Shown: positions 43,412 through 54,192 of the stretch, piece after piece | Position numbering within the stretch: the first letter of the stretch is position 1 | How the letters are laid out: each line of letters starts with the position of its first letter | Origin: Campanula takesimana | Lineage: Eukaryota; Streptophyta; Magnoliopsida; Asterales; Campanulaceae | DNA: 64,000 bases | Direction of reading: 5' to 3' | NCBI GenBank assembly: GCA_026119855.1 | Contig: JAOWBW010000249.1 | Span: 496,001 to 560,000 of the forward strand | Notes under the pieces: model-generated | Database searches by the model: none | Told to the model about the DNA's origin: nothing | The model's input: the letters and a program-made list of their open reading frames with translations, nothing else | Made by a program: the position numbers and the translations under genes

Positions 43412-45721
43412 TTAGCAACTTTTGACGACCCACACCTGCCTCACAGAAGGAGGGTTACTCTTTCTGGGATTGGGTGTGAATCTCAAAAGACATTCAGCAG
43501 CCTTATGACCATAACCATCACACACGGAACAATGGTGGAAGCCACCCAACTGAGTTTTAACAAACTTCGTTGAAGTCTTGAGCACAACATCATTTACTGG
43601 TATGGATGAGGTCTCCTTAACAAAATTCATCTTTTTGAACTTTGCTGCCTTGCCGCCACTTGCGGTCGATGGCTTCCTTGCGGTCGCCATCTTCCTTGGT
43701 GCGGTCGATTGACCTCGCGGCAGGATAATGCGGTAGGGAGCGCCATCTACTTTGCTAGAGGAAGCCTCTGCGGTAGGTTCATCCATGACAATACCTTTCA
43801 TCTTTGCCTTGCCAGTTTGTTTCTTAGGGTAGACATAGTTGAACTCTAGTTTCTTCTTTGGTTCTTGTCCTACACCCTTTGAAACATGATGTTTAGCCTT
43901 CGACCTTTCCAAAGTTTGCTGGGTAAATTTCTCATCTCTTTCACAACAAGATGCACATTTAAAGTTGTCATTAGTTTGAAATCCTAAGCCTTCCTTATCA
44001 CCACTAGGCTTTTGGGATTCTAAGATTTGTTCCATAGTGACACGAGAATTGGTCCACTCATTAGTGATCCTTTTCAAGTCATTTATCTCAGCGACCAATT
44101 CATCATTTTTAACTTTAAATATAGCATTTTGTTCTTCTAAGAAACGGTTTTGATCAGTAAGAGGAGTCATGCTCTTGATCTGCTCCTTAAGGAGGGTGAG
44201 TTCAGATCTTAGTAGAGATTTCTCCGTCTTAAGCTGGGAAATTTCTTCAGTTGAAAGTGCTAAAGCTTCCTTCATGCCAGAAAACTTACTAATTACCTGT
44301 TCAGCTTTTACAAACATCTTTTCTTGTTCATCGGGGGAAATGTCAAACTTGACTTGAGGTGTGGTAGACAGAACTTCCTTCACTTTAGGGTTTAGTAGAG
44401 CCTTCTTTGCTGCACTAACATCACATCTTGAAAATAGAAGATCACCATTCTTTTGAACCGGAGTTAGGAATCCTTTTTCAGCAAGTTCATCGGCCGTATA
44501 ACTTATCCGTTTAGGTTTTGCATTTGGTGAGCGACGACTTTTATTATCATCCTCATCATCGGACTGAACGACCAAACAAATGTGACCTTCTTCAGAATCC
44601 TCATCACTTTCATCAGAGTCTGACTCTATCCAAGTAGCTAACTCTTTTGAGGTAGAGTCTTCTTCAGCCATCATTCCCTTTTGCTTTGAATACCTTGGAG
44701 TAAAGTTACTTTTCTTCTTCATATATTCATACTTGGGAATTGGACATTCTGATGCGAAGTGACCTGGTTTCCTGCAATTAAAACAAACAAGATCTTCTTT
44801 CTTCTTGGAGAAGCTGAAGTTCTCTTTCTTCTTTGAAGGGCTGCTCCTTGAAAACCTTGTTGGAGCTTTGCTTGTTGATCCGGGTCTTGCTGTCTTTCTG
44901 AACTTTTGGAATCTTTTCACGAACATAGCAAAATCATCATCATCCATATCAAGTAAATCTGATGTGGAGATTTTTGGATCTTCTTCCTCGATCACTTCTT
45001 CCTTTTGAGCAACCAACGATAAGCTCTTTGTTTTTCCTTCCATTTCAGCAATGTTGTTAAGCTTGATATCAAAGACTTTGAGGTTGGCATAGAGGCTTCT
45101 GAGAGACATGTCATCTAGTAGCTTGGTATCTTCAAGAGTGTTTCCTTTGTGTAGATATTGCGAACCAAGAGCGGCAAGAAAATTAACATTGATTTCTTTC
45201 TTGGTAAGCTTCTTTCCGAGTGCTGTATAAGTACTCATGATCTCACAATAACGATCATAAGTGGCTCTTAGTGATTCACCGGGGATCTTAGCAAAGTTGT
45301 TGAATCTTCTTTGAATTGCAAACTTTTTGCTTTCCTTACAAGCTTGATCTCCTTCGAAGTAATCTTCAATTGCATCCCAAAGTTCTTTTGCAGTAGAACA
45401 TTCCATGATCTGTCGACGCTGTGACGTACTCAAGGTACTTAGAAGTATGCTTTTTGCTTTCACATCCATTCCAACCAGTCTTTTCTCTTCATCGGTCCAT
45501 TCAGCCTTTGGTTTCTTGATAGTCGGATTTGCACCATTGGTTTCTGGATCCGGATTAGCTTTCATTGGGAAGTATGGTCCAATGGTAAGACAATCACCAA
45601 GTTGCTCGTCCATGGAGTAGAACTGAGTTAGAATGCTGTGTTTCCATACGTCAAAATTATCTTCGTCGAACGCTGGAACGTGAGTGAAGTTAACCGTTGC
45701 CATAGTTTTCTGACTTGCCAT
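43412..45721 (-). CDS. Sirevirus gag (capsid/nucleocapsid), 769 aa
   Basis: The N-terminal half has the Copia gag core (FDVWKHSILTQF, AKELWDAIEDYFEGD, LRATYDRYCEIM). A CCHC zinc knuckle CFNCRKPGHFASECP follows, then an acidic segment, a Leu/Lys/Glu-rich coiled coil (LSTEEISQLKTEKSLLRSEL), and a second Cys/His cluster near the C-terminus (HHCSVCDGYGHKAAECLL). This long gag with coiled coil is typical of Sireviruses. It forms the virus-like particle and packages RNA. The ATG is 71 bp from the 5' LTR border, with the primer site between. Confidence 0.93.
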   Translation of the reverse strand: MASQKTMATVNFTHVPAFDEDNFDVWKHSILTQFYSMDEQLGDCLTIGPYFPMKANPDPETNGANPTIKKPKAEWTDEEKRLVGMDVKAKSILLSTLSTSQRRQIMECSTAKELWDAIEDYFEGDQACKESKKFAIQRRFNNFAKIPGESLRATYDRYCEIMSTYTALGKKLTKKEINVNFLAALGSQYLHKGNTLEDTKLLDDMSLRSLYANLKVFDIKLNNIAEMEGKTKSLSLVAQKEEVIEEEDPKISTSDLLDMDDDDFAMFVKRFQKFRKTARPGSTSKAPTRFSRSSPSKKKENFSFSKKKEDLVCFNCRKPGHFASECPIPKYEYMKKKSNFTPRYSKQKGMMAEEDSTSKELATWIESDSDESDEDSEEGHICLVVQSDDEDDNKSRRSPNAKPKRISYTADELAEKGFLTPVQKNGDLLFSRCDVSAAKKALLNPKVKEVLSTTPQVKFDISPDEQEKMFVKAEQVISKFSGMKEALALSTEEISQLKTEKSLLRSELTLLKEQIKSMTPLTDQNRFLEEQNAIFKVKNDELVAEINDLKRITNEWTNSRVTMEQILESQKPSGDKEGLGFQTNDNFKCASCCERDEKFTQQTLERSKAKHHVSKGVGQEPKKKLEFNYVYPKKQTGKAKMKGIVMDEPTAEASSSKVDGAPYRIILPRGQSTAPRKMATARKPSTASGGKAAKFKKMNFVKETSSIPVNDVVLKTSTKFVKTQLGGFHHCSVCDGYGHKAAECLLRFTPNPRKSNPPSVRQVWVVKSC

Positions 45722-45778
45722 TTTGAATCGGCACCCAAGCTGTTAAGGTTGAAAAACAGAAGTTTTATAAAGGTGTTT

Positions 45779-45790
45779 GCTCTGATACCA
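45779..45790 (-). other. Primer binding site for initiator tRNA-Met
   Basis: The minus strand reads TGGTATCAGAGC two bases inside the 5' LTR end. This matches the 3' end of plant initiator methionine tRNA. Confidence 0.95.
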
Positions 45791-45792
45791 CT

Positions 45793-47325
45793 TGTTGGTC
45801 CCAGAGACACAACAAGGGTATGAAAAGAGGCTAGAGGGGGGGTGAATAGCCTATTTAAAATTTCAACCTTTTTTCAAAATTCAACCTTTATGCTTACACT
45901 TGAATTTTGCGGTAGATAAAAACTACGCGGTCAAGTATAAAATGCACAGCGGAAGTTTTCGTTAAAAACAAGTTGAGTTGATTTTAGACAAGTATAATGC
46001 GGTAGGATGATAATGCGGTAGGTGAGTTTGCGGTAGGCAAATCTGCGGTAGATAGGGGTGAGGTATGTTGAGAGATTGAAAACTTGTGTCTCAGAGGTTT
46101 TAGGCAAATGATAAGTTAGTCAGAATTTAGCTAAGGCAATGAGGTAGACAAACAAACACAATTCACAATTGTTCTTAAATCTGAGATCAAACACTAAAAG
46201 ACAAACAATTAATATGAACAAGTGAAGAACAATATGAACAAGATGAACAAGTAAATTTGCAGAAAGGTAAAGTGCAGTAAGTAAAGAACACAATGATTTG
46301 GAAATGTTCGATCTGTTAAAAGATCTACGTCCTTTACCAAGATGGTCAGTCTTGGATTTTGAATGGAGGATGTATTAATTCTCTTGAGTACAGATTACAA
46401 AGATGAAGAACTGAATTAACTCCTATTTTCTATGAAGAACAATCCTAGACTTAGACCAGTGTATCCCTAATGATTCAATCTATGTGATTAATCAATCGGG
46501 GTGAGTGTGTGTGTAAGAATCAAGAGCTCTTTGAAATCTATATGATTTTAGAGCCTAATGAATCTTGTGTTGAGAGGCTTGAGATTTGATCTTGAAGGTT
46601 GCTGGAGATTTGTTGAAGACTTGAAGGTTGAGTGCTTGAAGATTCAAAGGATTCTGGAAATCTTGAGTATGATCTTCAATCACCAAGAATTTCAACAGCA
46701 ATTTCTCTCTTGGAATCTCAGCTTTTGTTCAATGAAGAATTCAAGGTCTATTTATAGCCTTGATGGAGAAACTAGCCGTTTGAATTCTTGGAGGGCAAGT
46801 TTGGAGGACAATGAGCTGTTGATTTCTAATTGGAGCTCAGTCTGAGTTGTCCTTTTGTTGCAGAGTCATGGTGGTCCAACTGTACTAAAATGACAGTTGT
46901 ATTCAAATTTGAAATTTGAATTTGCAACGTTCTAAACTAACCAAGGTAAGGACACACGTGTGACCATGGTTAAGTTTGAACAAACTTGAGTTTCTTCAAC
47001 CATGGTTCCATGCGGTAGAGTTAACTTGCGGTAGGATGGAACCATGCGGCAAGATGGATTGCATGAGGTAACCTTGGGATATGCGGCAAGCATTGGTTCC
47101 GCGGTAGGCGTCTTCATGCGGTAGGCAATGGACCTACCTCATTTTTCCAGACTTAGAAAAATTGGGTCCTAATCTGCTAAGCCTATTCAACTATAAAGTG
47201 GACTATTCTAAATGAAGTACAAGTACTTCTTACAATATATCCTAAAGTCCACAAAGAGTAAAATAAGGTTATGGGATCAATCAAATTAAGGTAATAGGAG
47301 TGGTTTATAATAAGCATACCCAACA
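45793..47325 (-). repeat. 5' LTR of the Sirevirus (right on this strand)
   Basis: Nearly identical to 34122-35659. Differences seen by eye are G-run length, CCC/CCT, GGCTG/GGATG, GTAGG/GTATG, a 2-bp and a 1-bp indel. It should hold the promoter on the minus strand. Confidence 0.95.
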
Positions 47326-47496
47326 TTAACTATTTTTAAAAGTTTAAAATAAGACGGAAGGAGTATATGTCAGTCAGTTTCAAAGAAAAATTGTCAAGTC
47401 TTAATTTTTGAGAGATTGTAAATAAGTTTTATATAAATACATCTTTACGGATTTCCCTAAACAACTTCAATAATATAAGTACAACATACCAAAGGC

Positions 47497-47728
47497 CTTC
47501 TAGCCTAGTAGTATGTGTGAGTGTGTTAAAGGGCCTCCTTTAGTGAAGGTCATGGGTTCGACTCTTGCGGGAGGTGTGGAGAACCATTTCAGTTGTAAGT
47601 TTGTAGCCAAGTTTCTAGACTAAAGATTATATGTAATAGATTAGGGAACTATGTAATAGTCTAGGCATTTTGATCAATGTGATAGAAAGTACCTAGCTTG
47701 GTGCAACACTTTTTTTTTAAAAAAAAAG
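47497..47728 (+). mobile_element. tRNA-derived SINE candidate
   Basis: Box A-like TAGCCTAGTAG (about 47507) and box B GGGTTCGACTC (about 47560) are at tRNA-like spacing. They are followed by a non-tRNA body and a T9/A9 end (about 47711-47727). No tRNA fold with proper acceptor stem was found, so it is not a tRNA gene. Confidence 0.5.
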
Positions 47729-48160
47729 TAGAACATAATAATTACTGAACAAGCAAGAGGTTGTTAGCATCACAAAGAATTATTATTCATTTTAAAATGT
47801 TTTCAAATAAAAATAAACATTTAGACAAAATATTACTTTGTCTGCCACAATTATATAAAAAACACATATTAAGAATGTAGTTAAAGTTATTTAATTGTCT
47901 TGATTTTACGATAAAAACATGTAAAAATTACAAGTATAGCTTCGTAGAACATAATAATTACTGAACAAGCAAGAGGTTGTTAGCATCACAAAGAATTATT
48001 ATTCATTTTAATTTTTTTCTAATAAAAATAAACATTTAGACAAAATATTACTCTGTCTACCACAATTATATAAAAAACACATATTAAGAATGTAGTTAAA
48101 GTTATTTAATTGTCTTGATTTTACGATAAAAACATGTAAAAATTACAAGTATAGCTTCGT
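47729..48160. repeat. Tandem duplication of a 216-bp unit
   Basis: The stretch starting TAGAACATAATAATTACTGA at 47729 recurs at 47945. Nearly all 216 bases agree, with small differences in the T/A-rich middle. It follows the SINE tail. Confidence 0.9.
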
Positions 48161-48499
48161 AGTGAATGTGTTATAAATGTGCACTTGTATATGAAAATAA
48201 ATAAATAATTAGGTTATTTTTATAAAAATAGTATTAAATGCAGTTATATTTGATTTTTGTATTGAAACTGATAAAATTTTCTTATATTCAGAATTGGTCT
48301 TATGAAAAATTAGTTTTTCTTAACACTTAGGACAATCTTGTTTTTAAAATGTGCGGTGACAATTTTATAAATAAGTGAAACTTCGTGTGTGGTGCTATTT
48401 TTGAAAATAAGTGAAACTTCGTCCCCACTAAAACTCAAAACATTACAACTGGTATCAGAAGCACTACAATTGACTACCAAAAACACTATAACTGGCACT

Positions 48500-49320
48500 A
48501 AAATACATTTAAACTTGCACTGACACAATCAGCTTGAGTGATAAATATCGACAGTGCATTTTAATAATACCAGTGCATATGTTTAAGAACGCCAGTTCAT
48601 GTGTTTTGGAATGCCAGTGCATATGTAATTGAGTTCATGTGGTGTTTATAATGCATTTATTTTGTTGGTACCAGTTCATGTGTTTTTGAGTGTCAGTCTT
48701 TGTGTTGAAGAGTGTTAGTCCGTGTGTTACAGAGTGTCAGTCTGTGTCCTCAGAATGTCAATTGTATTTTTGAAGAGTGTTGCATTTTTGAAGAGTGTTG
48801 TTCGAGAGTTCTTATTTTTTACAAAAATGTTACCGTGCTTTTTTATAAAATATTTCGGTTATTTACAAAAATGTAGACCGCACGATTCAAACACGGTTCG
48901 GACTCGTTTGAAAACACGTTTTTCTTAATACACCAAAACCAAATCTCACAAAAAAAAAACCGTGTTTTTCCTAAGCTTGAAAAAAAAAACGTGTTTTCGA
49001 CATGACAGTGCCAGTGTAAGAAAGTGTCAGTGTACAAAGTGTCGGTGCATAGATATGAAGTGCCAGTGTAAAAAGTGTCAGTGTTAGTGTAAAAATGTGC
49101 AAGTGCAAAGAGATGTCAATGTCAGTGTAAAAAAGTGTCGGTGTCAAAAAATACAAGTTTTGGAGTAAAAAAAGTGTCAGTGTTAGCGTAAAAATGTGTC
49201 AGTGCCAGCGCCAGTGCTTGTATTATGAAGTGCCAGTGTAAAAAGTGTCAGTCTTAGTGCAAAATATGCCAGTGTAAAGAGTGCAAGTGAAGTCAGTGTA
49301 TCTGTGTATGTGTGTTTATA
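48500..49320. repeat. Degenerate GTGTCAGTGTAAAAA-type minisatellite
   Basis: Variants of AGTGCCAGTG, AGTGTCAGTGTAAAAA and CAGTTCATGTGT recur with irregular spacing. They are densest at 49008-49300. There is no coding frame of interest. Confidence 0.75.
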
Positions 49321-49382
49321 TGCCAGCGACGAAGCTTAGGAAAAACCAACTTTACACCGAAAAATATTTTTCTCAGATTTTC

Positions 49383-50710
49383 ACTTAGACCATCTACAAT
49401 GGCAAGAAAAAATGGGTGTTGAATGGCAATTCACAAAAGAAATGGTGTTTAATTGCTCCAATGGTGGTTTAATGGGTTTTGTGTGAATGGGTTTGTTGAA
49501 CCCTTTCAACAAGTGTGAATGGGAATGGTGGGAGCCGGATTGGACACGCGTCGCCCACACACTGGGCCGCGTGTGGCGCGTGCACACCACGCGGAGACAA
49601 GGCGCGTGTGTACAGCGGCGAGCCTTTTTTTTTCTGGCTTGGACATGTGTCACCTTCTGATTGGCTGACGAGTTATTTTTTTTTATCCCAATTATTTGAG
49701 CTCAATTATTTCACAGAAAATGTTTTTTTTTTACACCAAAATTCCTATTTTTTTCCTCTTTAAATTGACGTAAGTTTCATTGTATTCCGACAAAAAAAAA
49801 ACCCATTTTTTTAAATGGATCCCAATAATAACTATTTCAACATTAATCATAAAAATAAAAAATAAAAAATAAATTTTAAGTGGTGGGGTATAGGATGATG
49901 AGTGGGAAAGGTGTTGAATGGGAGATTAAACAAACCATTGTAGGGTGTAATGTTGAATGAGTGTTGAATGGATGAGTTGGAAGAGAGAGAAGCTGATATG
50001 GAGGGGTGTTGAATGGGAAATTTCGTTTAATCCACTGTGCAATGTACAATGGTTAAACGGAAAAAACCCATTAAACACCCACTTTATCACTTCACATCAT
50101 CTCCTCTCTCTTCCAACTAATCCATTCAACACTCATTCAACAAATCACCCTACAATGGTTTGTTTAATCCCCCATTCAACACTTTTCCCACTCATCATCC
50201 TATACCCCACCACTTAAAATTTATTTTTTATTTTTTATTTTTATGATTAGTGTTGAAATAGTTATTATTGGGATCCATTTCAAGAAAAAGATGGGTTTTT
50301 TTTTTTTTTTGTCGGAATACAATGAAACTTACGTCAATTTAAAGAGATTTTTTTTAAGGAATTTTGGTGTAAAAAAAAAACATTTTATGTGAAATAATTG
50401 AGCTGAAATAATTGGGATAAAAGTAAAAAATATCGCCAGCCAATCAGAAGCCAACATGTGTCACAACCTAGAAAAAAAAAAACGTCTGGCTTGGTGCGAC
50501 GCGCCTTTCCTGGCGCGTGTGTTGCGCGCGCCCGCCAAGCCCAATCCCTTCGCGCCACGTGGCAAAACCGGGAGAGATTTTTTCCCATTCACACTTGTTG
50601 AATCCATTCAACATTTTCATTCACACACCATTGGAGCAATTAAACCAATTTTTTTTGTTGAACCCTATTAAACAACCCCATTAAACCACCATTGTAGATG
50701 GTCATAAGTG
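49383..50710. mobile_element. 1.3-kb near-complete foldback (PIF/Harbinger-like) element
   Basis: The ends CACTTAGACCATCTACAATGG (left) and the inverted CACTTATGACCATC (right) match. Inverted similarity continues to a centre near 50045, so the two ~640-bp arms pair along most of their length (for example CCTACAATGGTTTGTTTAAT). The GC-rich parts of the arms (49535-49625 and 50480-50570) are the least alike. Termini resembling GA(C/G)CATCT(A/C)CAATGG are known from Tourist/Harbinger MITEs. The target duplication is unclear. There is no ORF of note. Confidence 0.75.
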
Positions 50711-50922
50711 TGCCCATAGGGAGTATTATTTAGAAAAAGTGGGTATCATATTCTCAGTAGTAGCTTTGATATAAATGGTAGTAAATGGTGCATGTGATCA
50801 GATAATGATTAGTAGGCATCGGGTAGGTACAAGGAATAGTTGCTGTCGAGGCCGTGTGTTCCGATACGGTGTATAAACACAACATGACTAGTTAAACAAG
50901 TGTTCACATCTTTAAAATATTA

Positions 50923-51076
50923 CTCCTTCCGTCCCAAAATGATCTTCTCATTTCCCAAAAATTTCTTCACATTTCTACAATTTAGGCTTAAACAAAGCAT
51001 GGCTAGTGAAACAATTGTTGATATCTTTAAAAAGTTTGAATAGTCAAACGCGAAGATCATTTTGGGACGGAGAGAG
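50923..51076. mobile_element. Stowaway MITE
   Basis: CTCCTTCCGTCCCAAAATGA at the left and its inverted copy at the right (TCATTTTGGGACGGAGAGAG), with TA on both sides. Confidence 0.85.
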
Positions 51077-51155
51077 TATAATACTCAAATCAAATGAGAA
51101 AACCATTTTGAAACAGATAGAGTATTGTACAAACTTAAAGTCAAACATTTTAAGT

Positions 51156-51853
51156 GGGTTAATTTCAGTGCCCACCCCTGAGGTTTGGACAAGTCTCACT
51201 GCCCCCCTTATGGTTTAGATTCGTCTCAGTGACCACCCTTTTGTCAATCAATTGACTATTTTACCTTTACTTGACTATATACCCCTTATAAGTTAATTTA
51301 AAATACTACATAATCTCACATTATAAAAAGTTATACGTAATTTTCATACTAAAATTTACTCTCCATTACCAATAAATACCATTTTTATTAATAAATAATG
51401 TCTATGATTTATACTTCTTTTTATTCATTTTTTAAATCAAAATAAATATAGAGAAGCATGCACATATGAATATTTTTAAACTTGATAATTATAAAGACAT
51501 AAAAAAAAACATAAAAATTAAATTAAATTAAATATTTTAAAGCTTACATATTTACTTATTTTGAGTTAGAGATAACATGTTATGGATTTTAGAACTGAGA
51601 GATAGAATGATATGCAATCTAAATCATTAGATACTCATTAATGTGGGCATAGTAAAAACTTATTCAAAATTAATATAAAAGATATGCATGCTTATATATT
51701 TTTATTTTTTATGTTTTTTTTTTTATTTTAGCTTATAATAGAAAATAAATTTAATACAACACTTGTGTTCAAAGATATATTTTGTTGATATTATGTGACA
51801 TTTTGTAATGAATTAAATTTAGTTAAATCGTTACGAAATCTCAAATAATACCA

Positions 51854-51906
<53 letters not shown>

Positions 51907-52242
51907 TAAAATATATTTCATGCTTCTCTATTTTTATTTTATTTTGAGTAAAAAAATGAATAAACAAAAGTATAATTCATTTACAATTATTCATAGATAG
52001 AAATAATATTTATTGAAAATGGAGAATAAATTTAAATACAACCTGTGTTCATTTTGATTTTTTTTTTTTTTATTATGTGAAAGTTTTTAGTGATTTAAAT
52101 GTAGTTAGTGAGAGATATTTAATCAATTAAGGGTAAAATAGTCAATTGATTGATAAAAGGGTGGTCATTGAGATGAATCTAAACTTCAAGGGGGGCAGTG
52201 AGATTTGTCCAAACCTCAGGGGTGGGCACTGAAATTAACCCC
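51156..52242. mobile_element. Non-autonomous Mutator-type element with 9-bp TSD
   Basis: The exact duplication ATTTTAAGT lies at 51147-51155 and 52243-52251. TIRs over about 110 bp start (G)GGGTTAATTTCAGTGCCC. The interior is very AT-rich with a (TA)n run at about 51859-51896 and no gene. The terminal GGGTTAATT is shared with the element at 30993-33118. Confidence 0.85.
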
Positions 52243-52261
52243 ATTTTAAGTCGATGCTTAA

Positions 52262-52590
52262 TTAATTTTACTGGAAAATAAGGCATAATTCCACAAGGCC
52301 CCTTCTCCCAGATCATTATTCCATAAAAGTCCACCTGAGATCCAAAAGTCCACCTCCACCCATTGTCCAAATCAAAATTCCATAAAAGCCCAAAAACCCA
52401 TCACACACTACTCAGGTCAGGCTGCCCCCAAGCCCAATGCCCAGGCCAGATGTCCCCACCCGCCCCGGATCCAGAACTCAATGCCAGCCACCCCTTTTAA
52501 TTAAAAGCAAAAATGTTGTTCCCAGGTTTCAAACCTAGGTCTTTTACAATAACAACCATGTCTTTACCACTAAGCCAATGCATTGCTTGT
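52262..52590 (-). mobile_element. tRNA-headed SINE, minus copy of a divergent pair
   Basis: On the minus strand, box A TGGCTTAGTGG and box B GGTTTGAAACC lie at about 52580 and 52540. The body then carries GGGCTTGGGGG and TTTTTGGGCTTTTATGG words. The body resembles that of the plus copy at 54193-54480. Confidence 0.5.
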
Positions 52591-53285
52591 TTCTAATTTT
52601 GCAATATTTATTATTACTAACTGAAATCTGGACGAAACTAAATTACAAAACTTGAGATTTTACAATTAATTAATGAAAAACTTGAATATTCACAAAAACA
52701 CAATTTTTTTAATATATGTTAGAATATTAAAAACATGATTTAAGAATATAAAATATCTAAAGATTTTTATTAAAAAAATATGAAAGACCTAAAAAATAAA
52801 TTAAATTATATTTGCGAAAATACATTATTTCATAATATTTTATAAGTTTTTAATTATCACCCTTTTGTTAAGGCATTTATTTACATAAATGACACCAACT
52901 AAGTCTATTATATACTGAAAATATGAGAATTATAAGAAAATAAACTAAATAACTCTTATACCTTAAATATAAGAGTAATTCTAGTCTTATATTTTAGGTC
53001 TATAATTTCTTTAAAAAATGGGGATTTAATGTGAGAAAATTACTCTCATATCTAAAGTATAAGAGAAGAACTAGTCTTATACTTTCGGTATAAGAGTTAA
53101 TATTAAAAATATATTAGAACAACTTGATTAATGTTTCACAACATTTAATAATAGAAGTATCATTCTTGCCAAAATAAATGTCAGCAATTAAAACTTTCCA
53201 ATCAATTAATGAAATTCTTGATTATTCACAAAAACATTAAATTTGTAAAATAAATATCATTTTACATTAAAAAACATGATTAATT
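52591..53285. other. AT-rich spacer
   Basis: No gene is seen. Short inverted repeats with CTCTTATAC/GTATAAGAG lie at about 52951-53100. Confidence 0.5.
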
Positions 53286-53835
53286 AGGTCTTATAATTTG
53301 TATCAAAGTCTTGTAAATTCTTATTAAACATGTAAATTGTCTCATATCAGACTCATGAGAGCCATTTACAAAGGTCTCATATCCGACTCATGAGTCTCTT
53401 AAATGTCTCATAAGTGATTTTTTAAGTCTTATAATTTGTATCAAAGTCTTGTAAATTCTTATGAGACATGTAAATTGTCTCATACCAGACTCATAAGTCT
53501 ATTTACAAAGGTCTCATACCAGACCCATGAGTCTCTCAAAGGTCTCATAAGTGCATTTTTTAGGTCTTATAATTTCTATCAAAGTCTTGTAAATTCTTAT
53601 GAGACATGTAAAAAAGTCTCATATAAGACTTATGAGGGTCTATTTACAAGGTCTCATAGCAGACTCATGAGTCTCTCAAAGGTCTCATAAGTGTATTTTT
53701 TAGGTCTTATAATTTGTATCAAAGTCTTTGTAAATTCTTATGAGACATGTAAAAATGTCTCATATAAGACTTATGAGGGTCTATTTACAAGGTCTCATAG
53801 CAGACTCATGAGTCTCTCAAAAGGTCTTATAAGTG
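53286..53835. repeat. Four tandem copies of a ~138-bp unit
   Basis: Units start at 53286, 53424, 53562 and 53702 with A(G/A)GTCTTATAATTT. Each holds three to four TCTCATA...TATGAG or GACTCATGAGTC half-palindromes. Copies 3 and 4 are the most alike. Confidence 0.9.
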
Positions 53836-54192
53836 CAAATAATGACAATTTGGTAATAAGGACTTAAATAGTGTCATTTTATATAAATAGTTTACTGGAT
53901 GGTGCTAGTAAAAAAAAAATTAAAATTAAAATTCGATATTGCACAAAAGTATAATTTAATTTATCTTTGGGTCTTTTATATTTTTTTTCTAATAAAATAT
54001 TTAAATACTTTATATATTTTTTTTTAAATCTTGTTTTTCGTTTTTTTTTTTTTTTTTTTTTTTAACAAAAAGTTGATGTTTTGGGAATAATCAAAAATTT
54101 TATAAATTGATTTAGAATCTTGTTTTTTCTTCACTTAGTTTCATTTAGGCGCAATAGTAATAGAATATATTGCAAATTTTGTATCAAACAGT

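Larger units (their letters stand above)
34122..47325 (-). mobile_element. Full-length Sirevirus-type Ty1/Copia retrotransposon, very recent insertion
   Basis: Two LTRs of 1,538 and 1,533 bp bound a 10.1-kb interior. The 5-bp target duplication TTAAC is exact (34117-34121, 47326-47330). On the minus strand the order is 5' LTR, tRNA-iMet primer site, gag, protease, integrase, RT, RNase H, an extra spliced ORF, polypurine tract and 3' LTR. Integrase before RT makes it Copia. The long gag, RT motif YVDDIIFGSTN and an extra ORF after pol fit the Sirevirus group. By eye the LTRs differ at about three bases plus four short indels, so insertion was recent. A stop codon in pol, and stops between gag and pol, make this copy probably non-autonomous. 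Confidence 0.93.
33496..47363. mobile_element. Oldest Stowaway MITE of a nested stack, now split in three
   Basis: The left terminus CTCTTTCCGTCCCATTTTGA is at 33496 (TA at 33494-33495). Its inverted partner ends at 47363 (AATAAGACGGAAGGAG, TA at 47364-47365). MITE sequence proper is 33496-33587, 33977-34121 and 47326-47363. The rest is a younger MITE (33588-33976) and a retrotransposon (34122-47325). Confidence 0.7.
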
